Shown in pieces: positions 28,302 to 37,218 of a stretch of DNA of 64,000 nucleotides. Below the pieces are notes generated by a model. It did no database searches, was not told where the DNA came from, and saw only the letters and a list, made by a program, of their open reading frames with translations. Each line of letters starts with the position of its first letter. Position 1 is the stretch's first letter. Made by a program: the position numbers and the translations under genes. Origin of the DNA: Sedimenticola hydrogenitrophicus (GTDB taxonomy: Bacteria; Pseudomonadota; Gammaproteobacteria; Chromatiales; Chromatiaceae); assembly GCF_025175675.1 (NCBI RefSeq), contig NZ_JANIOA010000015.1, forward strand, positions 38,350-102,349, in the 5' to 3' direction.

Positions 28302-28317
28302 TGGTTCGGTTTTTGCA
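28302..28317 (+). promoter_or_regulatory. Possible sigma-54 promoter before ntrB
   Basis: TGGTTCGGTTTTTGCA has GG and GC ten bases apart and TTGCA at the -12. The -24 half is weak, and the start site would nearly coincide with the ATG at 28330. It is a candidate only. Confidence 0.3.
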
Positions 28318-28329
28318 ATAGGCATTGCA

Positions 28330-29424
28330 ATGAAGGATACGATCAACATCGCCGAGGCATCCCGGCAGCGGATACTGGAGAATCTGAGCAGTGCCGTACT
28401 GCTGTTCGACCGGTCACTGCGTCTGCAGTATATGAACCCGGCGGCGGAGATGCTTTTTGAAGTGAGTTTTCGCCACATGCTGGGGCATACGGCGGAGGCC
28501 CTGATCCAGTGTCCGGAGGGGGTGACCCGGGAAAGCCTGGAGCAGGCGTTGACCACCGGCCACCATTTCACCGAACGCGAACTGAGCCTGCCCCTGCCGG
28601 ATGGCAAGCGGGCCACCGTGGATTGCACCGTCATACCCCTCACCGACGGTGATAGCGATAGGGGGTTGTTGATCGAGATCCAGCAGATCGACCGGCAGCT
28701 GCGCATCTCTCGTGAAGAGCAGCTGCTGTCCCAGCACCAGGCGGCCCAGGAGCTGATCCGGGGGCTGGCCCATGAGATCAAGAATCCGCTGGGGGGGCTG
28801 CGGGGTGCGGCCCAGCTGCTGGAGCAGGAGCTGGGTGATCCGGCACTTTGCGAGTATACCCAGATCATCATCAATGAGGCCGATCGCCTGAAAAACCTGG
28901 TCAACCAGATGCTCGGGCCGGATCGTCTGCCGAACCTGCGGGAAGTGAATATTCACACCCTGCTGGAGCGGGTGCGCAACCTGGTACTGGCGGAGTCCGG
29001 GGAACGGATCGAGATTATCCGCGATTACGACCCCAGCATCCCCGATCTGTATGTGGATAGCGACCGGATTATCCAGGCACTGCTCAATATCCTGCGCAAC
29101 GCCGCCCGCGAGATCGGCGAGGAGCCCAATGGCCGGATCGTGCTGCAGACGCGGATCCTGCGCCAGTTTACCATCGGCAACCGACGCCACCGGCTGGTGG
29201 CCCAGATCGGTATCGAAGACAACGGCCGGGGTATTCCGGAGACGATCCGGGAGAAGCTGTTTTATCCCATGGTGACTGCCAGCGAGGATGGCGTGGGCTT
29301 GGGCCTCACCATTGCCCAGTCACTGATCAATCAACACGGGGGGCTTGTGGAGTGTACGAGCGAACCGGGAAAGACACTATTCAGTGTGCTGTTGCCAGTG
29401 GAGAATCCAAATGCCGCCAACTAA
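28330..29424 (+). CDS. glnL: Nitrogen regulation sensor histidine kinase NtrB
   Basis: A 364-residue soluble kinase/phosphatase for NtrC, controlled by PII proteins. The N-terminal PAS domain (about 10-120) starts SAVLLFDRSLRLQYMNPAAE. The dimerisation helix holds the phosphorylated His in GLAHEIKNPLGGLRGAAQLL (residue about 145), and the HATPase domain has NILRNAAREI (N box), EDNGRGIP (G1) and VGLGLTIAQSL (G2). Length is normal. Its last 14 bp overlap ntrC. It follows glnA and the DUF4124 gene rather than standing directly after glnA as in E. coli. Confidence 0.96.
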   Translation: MKDTINIAEASRQRILENLSSAVLLFDRSLRLQYMNPAAEMLFEVSFRHMLGHTAEALIQCPEGVTRESLEQALTTGHHFTERELSLPLPDGKRATVDCTVIPLTDGDSDRGLLIEIQQIDRQLRISREEQLLSQHQAAQELIRGLAHEIKNPLGGLRGAAQLLEQELGDPALCEYTQIIINEADRLKNLVNQMLGPDRLPNLREVNIHTLLERVRNLVLAESGERIEIIRDYDPSIPDLYVDSDRIIQALLNILRNAAREIGEEPNGRIVLQTRILRQFTIGNRRHRLVAQIGIEDNGRGIPETIREKLFYPMVTASEDGVGLGLTIAQSLINQHGGLVECTSEPGKTLFSVLLPVENPNAAN

Positions 29425-30823
29425 CTGTGTCTGGGTCATCGATGATGACCGGTCGATTCGCTGGGTGCTGGAGAAGGCGTTCGAGAAAGCGGGGATGGCG
29501 GTACGCAGCTTTCCCAGTGCCGATGGGGTGATGGAGACACTGGCCCATGAACAGCCGGACGTGATCGTCTCCGATATCCGCATGCCCGGCATGGATGGAC
29601 TCTCGCTGCTGGACCGGATCACCACCGCCCATCCCCATCTGCCGGTGATCATCATGACCGCTCACTCCGATCTGGACAGTGCGGTGGCCGCCTTTCACGG
29701 GGGCGCCTTCGAGTATCTGCCGAAACCCTTCGATGTGGATGAAGCGGTGGAGCAGGTGTCGCGGGCCTGCCGCAAGAGTCGCAGCAGCGCCCCGGCCCCG
29801 GCGGAGGAGATCCAGTCCAGCCCGGAGATCATCGGCGAGGCGGCGGCCATGCAGGAGGTGTTCCGCGCCATCGGCCGGCTGGCCCGCTCCAATATCACCG
29901 TGCTGATCAATGGAGAATCCGGCACCGGCAAGGAGCTGGTCGCCCAGGCGTTGCACCGCCACAGTCCGCGCGCCAAACAGCCGTTCATCGCCCTGAACAT
30001 GGCGGCCATCCCCAGGGATCTGATGGAGTCGGAGCTGTTCGGTCATGAACGGGGCGCCTTCACCGGCGCCCAGGGGCGCCGGGTCGGGCGTTTCGAGCAG
30101 GCCGACGGCGGTACCCTGTTCCTCGACGAGATCGGCGACATGCCGCCGGAACTGCAGACCCGCCTGCTGCGGGTGCTGGCGGACGGGGAATTTTACCGGG
30201 TCGGCGGCCATGAACCGGTGAATGTGGATGTGCGCATCATTGCCGCCACCCATCAGAATCTGGAGCAGCTGGTGAAGGAGGGGCGCTTCCGCGAGGATCT
30301 GTTTCACCGGCTCAATGTAATCCGCATCCATATCCCCTCGCTACGCGAGCGGCGCGAGGATATCGGACTGCTGATGCGGCATTTTCTCTCCCTGGCCGCG
30401 GAAGAGCTGGGGGTGGAGAGCAAGACCCTGTTGCCGGAGACCCTGACCACCCTGGAACACCTGCACTGGCCGGGCAATGTCCGGCAGTTGGAGAATACCG
30501 CTCGCTGGCTGACCGTGATGGCCTCCAGCCAGGAGGTGCACATCAAGGATCTGCCGCCGGAACTGCTGGAGTCCGAAGAGCCCAAGGCACCGGGCGATGA
30601 CTGGCGCGCGTCGCTGCGCAGTTGGGCGCGCAAGCGCCTGCAGCAGGGGCATGAGGCCCTGCTGGATGAGGCTACCCCGGTATTTGAGACCATCATGATC
30701 GAATCCGCCCTGGAGCAGACTGGCGGCCGAAAGCAGGACGCTGCTAAACTACTGGGCTGGGGCCGCAACACCCTGACCCGCAAGATCAAGGAGCTGGGTC
30801 TCGAGGGGAGTGATGCCGGATAG
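29411..30823 (+). CDS. glnG: Nitrogen regulation response regulator NtrC
   Basis: A 470-residue sigma-54 activator. The receiver domain (1-120) has the DD pair in [10 protein letters not shown] and the phospho-acceptor Asp in [13 protein letters not shown]. The AAA+ domain (about 140-375) has GESGTGKE (Walker A), GAFTGAQ (sigma-54 contact) and [10 protein letters not shown] (Walker B). A C-terminal Fis-type helix-turn-helix ends in [21 protein letters not shown] chose the ATG at 29411, giving [12 protein letters not shown]. It overlaps ntrB by 14 bp. Its sites lie upstream of glnA. Confidence 0.97.
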   Translation: MPPTNCVWVIDDDRSIRWVLEKAFEKAGMAVRSFPSADGVMETLAHEQPDVIVSDIRMPGMDGLSLLDRITTAHPHLPVIIMTAHSDLDSAVAAFHGGAFEYLPKPFDVDEAVEQVSRACRKSRSSAPAPAEEIQSSPEIIGEAAAMQEVFRAIGRLARSNITVLINGESGTGKELVAQALHRHSPRAKQPFIALNMAAIPRDLMESELFGHERGAFTGAQGRRVGRFEQADGGTLFLDEIGDMPPELQTRLLRVLADGEFYRVGGHEPVNVDVRIIAATHQNLEQLVKEGRFREDLFHRLNVIRIHIPSLRERREDIGLLMRHFLSLAAEELGVESKTLLPETLTTLEHLHWPGNVRQLENTARWLTVMASSQEVHIKDLPPELLESEEPKAPGDDWRASLRSWARKRLQQGHEALLDEATPVFETIMIESALEQTGGRKQDAAKLLGWGRNTLTRKIKELGLEGSDAG

Positions 30824-30839
30824 TAATTATTATTAATAG

Positions 30840-31049
30840 GTAACTACTCACGGGGAGATTGGCCTGCCTTGCCGGCCTCACACGATGGCTTGTCTCCTCG
30901 AATCCGGCCCCAATTTCTGCGCCTGCCAAACTCGCTTCGCTCAAACAAAGGCAGGCTTGCATCTGAAAATGGGGCCGGATTCGAGGCACCATCAAGATCG
31001 GCCAACAAGTCAGGCCAATCACCTACAGATTGATCCGGTGAGTAGTTAC
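30840..31049. mobile_element. Fold-back MITE copy 2 (GTAACTACTCA family)
   Basis: Perfect ends GTAACTACTCA and TGAGTAGTTAC, with a long internal hairpin almost identical in plan to copies 1 and 3 (GCCTGCCTTGCCGGCCTC left, CAACAAGTCAGGCCAATC right). The centre has CTCGCTTCGCTCAAAC. The 8 bp flanks match only in part (ATTAATAG and ATTAGGGG). It separates ntrC from the small gene that follows. Confidence 0.75.
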
Positions 31050-31063
31050 ATTAGGGGAATCAA

Positions 31064-31462
31064 ATGGACAGCAGCAGTATTGAATTATCCGGCTCGACCA
31101 TCGAGAGCATCCGGGTGGACGACGGCACCGTCACGGTACGTTTCTCCCCCGCCTTTATCATCAAAACCATCTCCGGCTCCGTGGAGCGCACCCGCTGGCG
31201 TCAGTTAGGGGATCTGGTGTTTACCGCGGCCGAGCTGGAGGAGAGCCCGCCCGAGCTGCCCGCCGTCTGCGAGGGTGGCGACGTGGGCCAGAGTGTCTAT
31301 ACCTACCGGGATATGATCCCGCTCCCCTTCGAAGGCCGGGGACGGGTCTACTGCGACCTGCGCTTTGCCGGTACCGACCGGCATCTCAAGGTGGTCGCGG
31401 AAGCGGTGCGGCTGAACATGGAGGACCGGCCCTACTACATCGAGCATATCCGTCCGACCTGA
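31064..31462 (+). CDS. Conserved-looking hypothetical protein, 132 aa
   Basis: A small acidic-to-neutral protein with alternating hydrophobic residues that suggests a beta-rich fold. It starts MDSSSIELSGSTIESIRVDDGTV and has no signal peptide, membrane helix or cysteine cluster apart from two separated Cys. I recognise no family. A codon pattern with high third-position GC like its neighbours and a GGGGA sequence before the ATG argue that it is real. It begins 14 bp after a mobile repeat and is followed by another repeat block, so its promoter must lie in or before the repeat. Confidence 0.6.
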   Translation: MDSSSIELSGSTIESIRVDDGTVTVRFSPAFIIKTISGSVERTRWRQLGDLVFTAAELEESPPELPAVCEGGDVGQSVYTYRDMIPLPFEGRGRVYCDLRFAGTDRHLKVVAEAVRLNMEDRPYYIEHIRPT

Positions 31463-31499
31463 AGCCGCCGGCCCGACAGGCAATGGCAGCTGTTGCCGG

Positions 31500-31733
31500 C
31501 TTGCTCTGCCCTTTACCCACAAATGCCGATGAACACGCCTGTAGGATGGGTGGAGGCGCGGCACCCTTGTTGACGGCTGTTCGCGGCGGTCGGGCGCGCC
31601 GTACCCATCTTCGGATGCGGATGCAGGTGCGCGATGGGTTGCGCGCCGGAGAGGGAGCCGGCGGAGAGTCCATGGGGGTGCTCCACCCATCCTACACCGG
31701 ATGCAGTCCGCCCCACTTATAGGTAAAGGGTAG
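31500..31733. repeat. GTAGGATGGGTGGAG repeat, copy A
   Basis: About 230 bp, nearly identical in reverse orientation to 43909-44098. The shared blocks include AGGATGGGTGGAG at one end, CACCCTTGTTGACGGCTGTT, GATGGGTTGCGCGCCGGAG and CTCCACCCATCCTACA at the other end. The element is an imperfect palindrome at its ends. Several frames cross it but none is gene-like. Confidence 0.7.
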
Positions 31734-31741
31734 GGCTTTTG

Positions 31742-32263
31742 CTAACGCGGTAGTCCGAGCGCGCGGATGGGCACCAGCAGCTCCGGGGCATCCCACTCCC
31801 GGCTACCCAGGGCCCGATAGACGATGCGGCCCTGTGGATCCACCACGTAGGTGACCGGTAGCCGCATGGCGTCCCAGCGGCTTGAGACCGCGGTATCCGG
31901 GTCGAGCAGGACGGGAAAATCCAGCGGCACCTCCTGCAGGAACTTTTCGACCTGGTCGGCCCGCTCCCCCACATTGATGGCGATCAGTTCCACCCCGTAT
32001 TTGTTCAGCCAGGCGGCCGCCCGGTTGAGCGATGGCATCTCCTTGCGGCAGGGAGGGCACCAGGTGGCCCAGAAATTGACCACCAGCACCTTGCCGCGAT
32101 AGTCGGCCAGGGAGACCCGATTGCCCCGGGTATCCTGCAGTGCGAAGGCGGGGGCCTCGGTGGGTTCGTCGATCAGGGTCAGGAGACGGCCGGCGGACGC
32201 GGAACCGGCCACAGTCAGCAGCATCAGCCAGAACAGGAGGGTGAGGGTCTTCAGCGCGTGCAT
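31742..32263 (-). CDS. TlpA/ResA-like thiol-disulfide oxidoreductase
   Basis: A 173-residue periplasmic thioredoxin-fold protein. The signal peptide is MHALKTLTLLFWLMLLTVAG, with cleavage near SASA-G. The redox motif WCPPC has cysteines 69 and 72, preceded by VVNFWAT and followed by RKEMPSL. A cis-proline loop is seen as RLPVTYVV. TlpA/ResA proteins reduce apocytochrome or other periplasmic disulfides, or deliver reductant for cytochrome oxidase assembly. The neighbours do not show which. It lies 37 bp after an HDOD gene on the same strand and may be cotranscribed. Confidence 0.88.
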   Translation of the reverse strand: MHALKTLTLLFWLMLLTVAGSASAGRLLTLIDEPTEAPAFALQDTRGNRVSLADYRGKVLVVNFWATWCPPCRKEMPSLNRAAAWLNKYGVELIAINVGERADQVEKFLQEVPLDFPVLLDPDTAVSSRWDAMRLPVTYVVDPQGRIVYRALGSREWDAPELLVPIRALGLPR

Positions 32264-32300
32264 TCGGTTTATCCGGCAGGGTTAGGGTTACGAGGCAAAT

Positions 32301-33563
32301 TCAGAGATTGAGCAGGGATTCGGCGTGGGCGATCTGCTCCTTCGCCTGTTCCAGGATCTTCAGGCTCATGTGGGGGGTCAGTTCACCCAGCTCGAGGCGA
32401 CCGTGGGCCGGTACTTCATCAATGGCGGGCAGATGCTGATAATGGTTGTCGCCGATATTGCTGTGCAGCTGGGCGATAATCACCAGGTCGCAGTAATCGG
32501 GCGCATCGCCCTGATCACGCAGCCACGCTTCCGCCTCCACAGCGGCAATGACGAAATCCGCGGGGAAGCCCCATTGCTTGAGGATCATGCCGCCGAACTC
32601 CGCCCGCAGGCTCCGTACCGCCTGGTCGATGGCGTGCGCATGCATCGCCTCGTCGGGAAAATTTCGCGCATAGTTGAGGATCGCGACAATCCCGATATCG
32701 TGCAGCAGACCCGCCAGCATGGCGTGTTCCGCCTTGAACCGGGAATCCTTTTTCGCCAGCACATAACAGATGGCAGCCACCTGGGTGCTGTGCTTCCAGA
32801 GCGCCTGCATGCGTTTTTGCAGTAGTTTCGAATCGGACTGGAACAGCTCGCGCAGGGCGAAGGAGAGTACCAGTTTGTGGGTCACGTCGCCCCCCAGCCT
32901 GACCACCGCGGCGGCACAGCTCTCCGCCGGATTGCGGCCGCCATAGAAGGCGCTGTTCGCGGCCTTGATCAGCTTGGCGGTGATCACCGGATCGATCTGG
33001 ACGATCTCGGCAATGGTATGCGCGTCGCTGATCCCGTCCTCCAGCGCCCGGCCGATGCGGATGGCGACCTCCGGGAGGCTGGGCAGTTGCAGTCGGTCCT
33101 GCTTCAGGTCGGCCAGCATCAGGGTCGATAGCTGATCCTCGAAGGCCGTCGTCTCGTTGGCCAGATCACCGCTGACCTCGTAACCTTCAACCCCGCTGGT
33201 GGCGCCATGGCTGCGGGCGATATCCTCCAGATAGGCGTTGTCGATCAGCAGGTAGCGGACCGGAGTATGGGCCACCACCCGGTACTTGCGCGGCCGCAAC
33301 AGGGCGATGGGTGAGCGGGCCGAGGCGTCGTCGTCGCGGATCTCAAGGCGGTGCCGGTCGGCCGAGTCCAGCACCAGGCTCCCCTGCAGCAGAAAGTAGG
33401 TGTGGTTGTCGTCGCTGCCCAGCTCCATCAGCACCTCGCCCGGGTGGGCCGACCTGATCTCGGCAACGCCGGCCAGCAGATCCAGCTGCTGGGCACTGAG
33501 GGCCTGCAGCGGGATGAAGCGTTTCAGCTCATCGGCGGTGGGACGAATTGATGTGCGATCCAT
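32301..33563 (-). CDS. Cyclic-nucleotide-binding-like plus HDOD domain signalling protein
   Basis: A 420-residue cytoplasmic protein. The N-terminal part (about 20-115) has the shape of a cNMP-binding/Crp-like beta-roll (GEVLMELGSDDNHTYFLLQGSLVL), though the phosphate-binding cassette is not intact. An HDOD domain (about 155-350) follows with LPSLPEVAIRIGRALED, IVQIDPVITAKLIKAANSAFYGG and GLLHDIGIVAI. HDOD proteins are non-catalytic relatives of HD hydrolases used in stress and cyclic-di-GMP-linked signalling. The CNMP-HDOD fusion is known in several proteobacteria but its ligand is not. The gene is followed by the TlpA-like gene. Confidence 0.85.
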   Translation of the reverse strand: MDRTSIRPTADELKRFIPLQALSAQQLDLLAGVAEIRSAHPGEVLMELGSDDNHTYFLLQGSLVLDSADRHRLEIRDDDASARSPIALLRPRKYRVVAHTPVRYLLIDNAYLEDIARSHGATSGVEGYEVSGDLANETTAFEDQLSTLMLADLKQDRLQLPSLPEVAIRIGRALEDGISDAHTIAEIVQIDPVITAKLIKAANSAFYGGRNPAESCAAAVVRLGGDVTHKLVLSFALRELFQSDSKLLQKRMQALWKHSTQVAAICYVLAKKDSRFKAEHAMLAGLLHDIGIVAILNYARNFPDEAMHAHAIDQAVRSLRAEFGGMILKQWGFPADFVIAAVEAEAWLRDQGDAPDYCDLVIIAQLHSNIGDNHYQHLPAIDEVPAHGRLELGELTPHMSLKILEQAKEQIAHAESLLNL

Positions 33564-33671
33564 GACTAACCCTGTAAACCTCTTGCCGTACCGCTCCGGG
33601 TGCGGTCCGTGATTGATCCGACCCGTCGACCCGGCACCTGCCTGCCCTGACGTCGGGCGGGACAGGCCGGT

Positions 33672-34640
33672 TCAGCAGCCGTTCCTCGCCGGCTTCGGGC
33701 TGTTCAGGGTCAGGGTACCGGTCAGCTGCCGAACGGACTGCAGGTCGTGTCGCTCCAGGTAGGCTTTTATACCATGATTTATCTTGCCGCAGATCAGCGG
33801 GTCATAAAAGAGTGCCGTGCCGATGCCGACGGCGGAAGCGCCGGCGATCAGGAATTCAATGGCGTCCTCGGCGGTGGTGATGCCGCCCTGGCCGATGATG
33901 GGAATGCCGTGGTCGCGGCACACCTGGTAGACCTGGTGGACCTTGAGCAGGGCCACCGGCTTGATCGCCGGGCCGGAGAGCCCGCCCTGGTTGTTGCCGA
34001 TAATGGGCGTGCGGCTCTCGATGTCGATGGCCATGCCCATCAGCGTGTTGATTACCGCAAAGGCGTCGCTGCCGGCCTCGATACAGCCGCGGGCGTTGGC
34101 GGCGATGTCGGTCTGGTTGGGGGAGAGCTTGGTGATCAGCGGTTTGTTGGTCACCCGCCGGCACGCCTCCACCACGCGTGCGGACATGGCCGGATCGTTG
34201 CCGAAGGCGACCCCTCCCTCCTTGACATTGGGACAGGAGATGTTGATCTCGATGGCATCGATGGGCGAGTCGTCAAAGCGCCGGGTCACCTCCTCGTACT
34301 CCTCGATGCTGGAGCCGGAGACATTGGCGATGAAGCGGGTCTCGGTGAAGTCGAGGGTCGGCAGGATCTCCCGCACCACCCGGTCCACCCCGGGATTCTG
34401 CAGGCCGATCGCATTGAGCATGCCCTCGGGCGTCTCATAGATACGGTGTGGCGCATTGCCCAGGCGGGGCTCGCCGGTGGTCCCTTTCAGACAGATCGCC
34501 CCGGCATCGCGGTTGCTAAAACCGGCCACCCGTGTGTACTCTTCGCCAAAGCCGACACAGCCGGAGAGCAGGACCAGGGGGGTGTTGAACCTGAGTCCAC
34601 AGAAATCAACGGCCAGGGGCGAGTCACTCAGTGTTGTCAT
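33672..34640 (-). CDS. pyrD: Dihydroorotate dehydrogenase, class 1B-like catalytic subunit
   Basis: A 322-residue FMN enzyme of pyrimidine synthesis oxidising dihydroorotate to orotate. It starts with a beta-strand and [11 protein letters not shown]. It has [20 protein letters not shown] with the active-site Cys that marks class 1 enzymes, [28 protein letters not shown] as the FMN phosphate site (quoted in two parts), and no class 2 membrane anchor. Class 1B enzymes normally work with PyrK; no pyrK gene adjoins. Most gammaproteobacteria use class 2 PyrD, so this copy is unusual, though class 1-like enzymes may also act on other substrates. Only 17 bp separate it from divergent trmL. Confidence 0.85.
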   Translation of the reverse strand: MTTLSDSPLAVDFCGLRFNTPLVLLSGCVGFGEEYTRVAGFSNRDAGAICLKGTTGEPRLGNAPHRIYETPEGMLNAIGLQNPGVDRVVREILPTLDFTETRFIANVSGSSIEEYEEVTRRFDDSPIDAIEINISCPNVKEGGVAFGNDPAMSARVVEACRRVTNKPLITKLSPNQTDIAANARGCIEAGSDAFAVINTLMGMAIDIESRTPIIGNNQGGLSGPAIKPVALLKVHQVYQVCRDHGIPIIGQGGITTAEDAIEFLIAGASAVGIGTALFYDPLICGKINHGIKAYLERHDLQSVRQLTGTLTLNSPKPARNGC

Positions 34641-34657
34641 CGAATGGTTCCAAAGTC

Positions 34658-35152
34658 ATGTTTAACGTAGCGCTGTACGAGCCGGAGATCCCGCCCAATA
34701 CAGGTAATATCATACGCCTCTGCGCCAATAGCGGCAGCCGGCTGCACCTGATTCATCCCCTCGGGTTCAGCCTGGAGGACCGGCAGCTGCGGCGGGCGGG
34801 GCTGGATTATCACGATCTCGCCTGCCTGCAGGAGCACGCGGACCTGTCTGCCTTCCTCTCCCGGCACGGTGAGAACCGGTTGTTCGCCTGCTCCACCCGC
34901 GGTCGGCGCTGTTACAGCGAGACCGACTTCCGGCCGGGGGACAGCCTGCTGTTCGGTCCGGAGACCCGCGGCCTGCCCCAGGCGTTGTTGGACCGGTTGC
35001 CTGCGGAGCAGCTGATTCGCATCCCGATGCAGGCCGGCAACCGCAGCCTCAACCTCTCCAATGCGGTGGCCATCGTGCTCTACGAGGCGTGGCGTCAGCA
35101 GGGGTTTGCCGGTGCCGCTGGAGTGGCTGTTCAGCCGGCCTCCGGCCGCTGA
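34658..35152 (+). CDS. trmL: tRNA (cytidine/uridine-2'-O-)-methyltransferase TrmL
   Basis: A 164-residue SPOUT methyltransferase that 2'-O-methylates the wobble base of tRNA-Leu. It starts [21 protein letters not shown], with the family signature PPNTGN, and has a trefoil knot region seen as [26 protein letters not shown] and VLYEAWRQ. Length matches (about 155-160) plus a short Ala-rich tail. The ATG at 34658 gives the family start. It diverges from pyrD with 17 bp between start codons and overlaps gpsA convergently by 22 bp at its 3' end. Confidence 0.95.
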   Translation: MFNVALYEPEIPPNTGNIIRLCANSGSRLHLIHPLGFSLEDRQLRRAGLDYHDLACLQEHADLSAFLSRHGENRLFACSTRGRRCYSETDFRPGDSLLFGPETRGLPQALLDRLPAEQLIRIPMQAGNRSLNLSNAVAIVLYEAWRQQGFAGAAGVAVQPASGR

Positions 35153-36141
35153 TCCCGTTCCAGCAGCGCCTGTACCGCGGTACGCGGGTCCAGTCCCTGA
35201 TAGAGCACGCGCTGGATCTGCTCGGTGATCGGCATCTCCACCCCCAGGGCGCGGGCCTTGTTGCTGATCTCCTGGGTGGCCATTACTCCCTCCACCTCCT
35301 GGCCGATCTCGTGTTTCGCCTGTTCGATGGTCAGACCGCGCGCCAGCGCCAGCCCCATGCGCCGGTTGCGCGACTGGTCGTCGGTACAGGTCAGCACCAG
35401 GTCGCCCATGCCGCCGAGGCCGATGAAGGTCTCCATCTTGCCGCCCAGGGCCAGCCCCAGGCGCATGATCTCGGTCAGCCCGCGGGTGATCAGCGCGGCG
35501 CGGGCATTGGCGCCGAAGGCGAGGCCGTCGGAGATGCCGGCACCGATCGCCATCACGTTCTTGGCGGCGCCGCCGATCTCCAGGCCGATCACGTCGTTAC
35601 TGGTATAGGCGCGAAAACAGTCGGAGTGGAGATGCCCGGCGATACGTTCGGCGAACGCCTCGTCGGCCGAGGCCACGGTGACGGCGGTGGGCAGGCCGGC
35701 CGCCACCTCGCGGGCAAAACTGGGTCCGGATATGACCGCCGTGGCGCGCTCCGGGCCGAGGATCTCCTCCGCCACCTCGTGCAGCAGGCGTCCGGAGGCG
35801 GGTTCCAGCCCCTTGGTGGCCCAGCAGACGCCGGTGCCGGCTGCCAGGTGCGGGGTCACCATCCGCAACACCGTGGCGAAGGCGTGGCTGGGCACCGCGA
35901 TCAGCACCTCATCCGCCCCGGCCAGGGCGTCACCCAGCTCGCGGGTCGGCGTCAGGCCTTCGGGAAACGGGACGCCGGGCAGGAAGCCGCGATTTTCGCG
36001 CTCCCGGGCCAGCCGGTCGATCTCCTCCGGCACATGCCCCCAGAGCCGTACCCGGGCCCCGTTGCGTGCCAGCAGTATGGCCAGCGCGGTGCCCCAGGAA
36101 CCGGCACCGATCACGGCGACGACGGGTGACTGGGCGGCCAT
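35131..36141 (-). CDS. gpsA: Glycerol-3-phosphate dehydrogenase [NAD(P)+]
   Basis: A 336-residue cytoplasmic enzyme that makes sn-glycerol-3-phosphate for phospholipid synthesis. The Rossmann fingerprint is [10 protein letters not shown] (residues 12-21). The middle has [18 protein letters not shown] and [12 protein letters not shown] with the catalytic Lys region, and the C-terminus has [12 protein letters not shown]. Length is normal. It follows secB by 6 bp in the conserved rhodanese-secB-gpsA order of gammaproteobacteria. Its 3' end overlaps convergent trmL by 22 bp. Confidence 0.97.
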   Translation of the reverse strand: MAAQSPVVAVIGAGSWGTALAILLARNGARVRLWGHVPEEIDRLARERENRGFLPGVPFPEGLTPTRELGDALAGADEVLIAVPSHAFATVLRMVTPHLAAGTGVCWATKGLEPASGRLLHEVAEEILGPERATAVISGPSFAREVAAGLPTAVTVASADEAFAERIAGHLHSDCFRAYTSNDVIGLEIGGAAKNVMAIGAGISDGLAFGANARAALITRGLTEIMRLGLALGGKMETFIGLGGMGDLVLTCTDDQSRNRRMGLALARGLTIEQAKHEIGQEVEGVMATQEISNKARALGVEMPITEQIQRVLYQGLDPRTAVQALLERDQRPEAG

Positions 36142-36147
36142 TGGTGC

Positions 36148-36627
36148 TTAGTGGGTCGCCGGCTCGGCGGCCTGTTGTTGCTGGGCCTGCTCTTGCATGT
36201 GCTGGGCGTAGAGCTGATCGAAGCTGACCGGGGTCAGCAGCAGCTGCGGGAAGCTCCCCTTGCTCACCAGATCGGAGACCACCTCGCGGGCGTAGGGAAA
36301 GAGAATATTGGGGCAGTAGGCGCCCAGCATGTGGCCCATCTCTTCCTCCGGGAAGTGGCGCACGGTGAAGATCCCGGCCTGCTGCACCTCCACCAGGTAG
36401 GCGGTCTTGTCGCCCAGCTTGGTGGTGACGGTGACCGTCAGCACGATCTCGAACAGGTCATTGTCCAGCTTGGTGACATTGCTGTTCAGATTCAGGCTCG
36501 ACTCCGGTTTCCACTCCTGGGTGAAGATGGCGGGGGAGTTGGGGGTCTCGAAGGAGATATCCTTGACGTAGATCCGCTGTAGGGAGAATTCGCGGCTCGG
36601 TTCGCTGGATTGGGCATTTTCTGTCAT
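36148..36627 (-). CDS. secB: Protein-export chaperone SecB
   Basis: A 159-residue tetrameric cytosolic chaperone that keeps preproteins unfolded and delivers them to SecA. Recognisable family stretches are FSLQRIYVKDISFETPNSP, VQQAGIF, LGAYCPNILFPYAREVVSDLV and GSFPQLLLTPVSFDQLYAQ. A short acidic N-terminus and Gln/Ala-rich tail are usual. It is 43 bp downstream of the rhodanese gene and 6 bp before gpsA. The glutaredoxin gene grxC that often stands between yibN and secB is absent here. Confidence 0.97.
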   Translation of the reverse strand: MTENAQSSEPSREFSLQRIYVKDISFETPNSPAIFTQEWKPESSLNLNSNVTKLDNDLFEIVLTVTVTTKLGDKTAYLVEVQQAGIFTVRHFPEEEMGHMLGAYCPNILFPYAREVVSDLVSKGSFPQLLLTPVSFDQLYAQHMQEQAQQQQAAEPATH

Positions 36628-36670
36628 GACTTGAATTCCGGTTGTCGGTCGATTGAATGGAAATGGGGGG

Positions 36671-37093
36671 TTACTTCTTGCTCACGGGCAGGCCGTCGCT
36701 CTGCCAGGCCAGCATGCCGCCACGTAGATTGTAGACCGGCTCGATGCCACCCTCCTGCAGCACCTTGCAGGCGGCGGAGGACTGGGCTCCGGACCGGCAC
36801 ACGACGATAACCGGTCGGCCCTTGTACTTGGCCACCTGTTTGATCTGATTCTTCAGGGCGGTGGTGGGTATGTTGATGGCGCCGACGATATGGCCGTTGT
36901 TGAAATCGGCTATCGGCCGCACATCCACCACCAAGGCCTCCTCGCGATTGATCATCTGGGTTGCCCGCGACGGCGGGACCGAGGACTTGCCGCCGCTGCT
37001 GGCCAGCAGATTCTGTACGATCAAAACCAGCACCACCACCAGGGCGGAGAACAGGATAATGTGGTTTGTGATGAATTCGATAAGCTGTTGCAT
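36671..37093 (-). CDS. Membrane-anchored rhodanese-like protein (YibN type)
   Basis: About 140 residues. One N-terminal helix (residues 10-30) anchors a single rhodanese domain (about 45-135). The active-site loop is CRSGAQSS with catalytic Cys99, preceded by VIVV. VDVRPIADFNNGHIVGA is the CH2A-like entry. The ATG at 37093 is preceded by GGAGATCC; a longer frame to 37174 is not family-like. E. coli YibN has the same plan and stands in the same place before secB-gpsA. Rhodaneses move sulfane sulfur; the membrane-bound forms have no firm substrate. Confidence 0.9.
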   Translation of the reverse strand: MQQLIEFITNHIILFSALVVVLVLIVQNLLASSGGKSSVPPSRATQMINREEALVVDVRPIADFNNGHIVGAINIPTTALKNQIKQVAKYKGRPVIVVCRSGAQSSAACKVLQEGGIEPVYNLRGGMLAWQSDGLPVSKK

Positions 37094-37218
37094 GGATCTC
37101 CGCTGCCAGGTGTGGTTGTTAATGGGGTCCCAAGAGGAGGCACATTCTAACCCGAATTCCGCACAAATTTGCACTGATCGCGTGTGCCTCTTGCTTGCGC
37201 GGTAAATATTCCCTCAAC

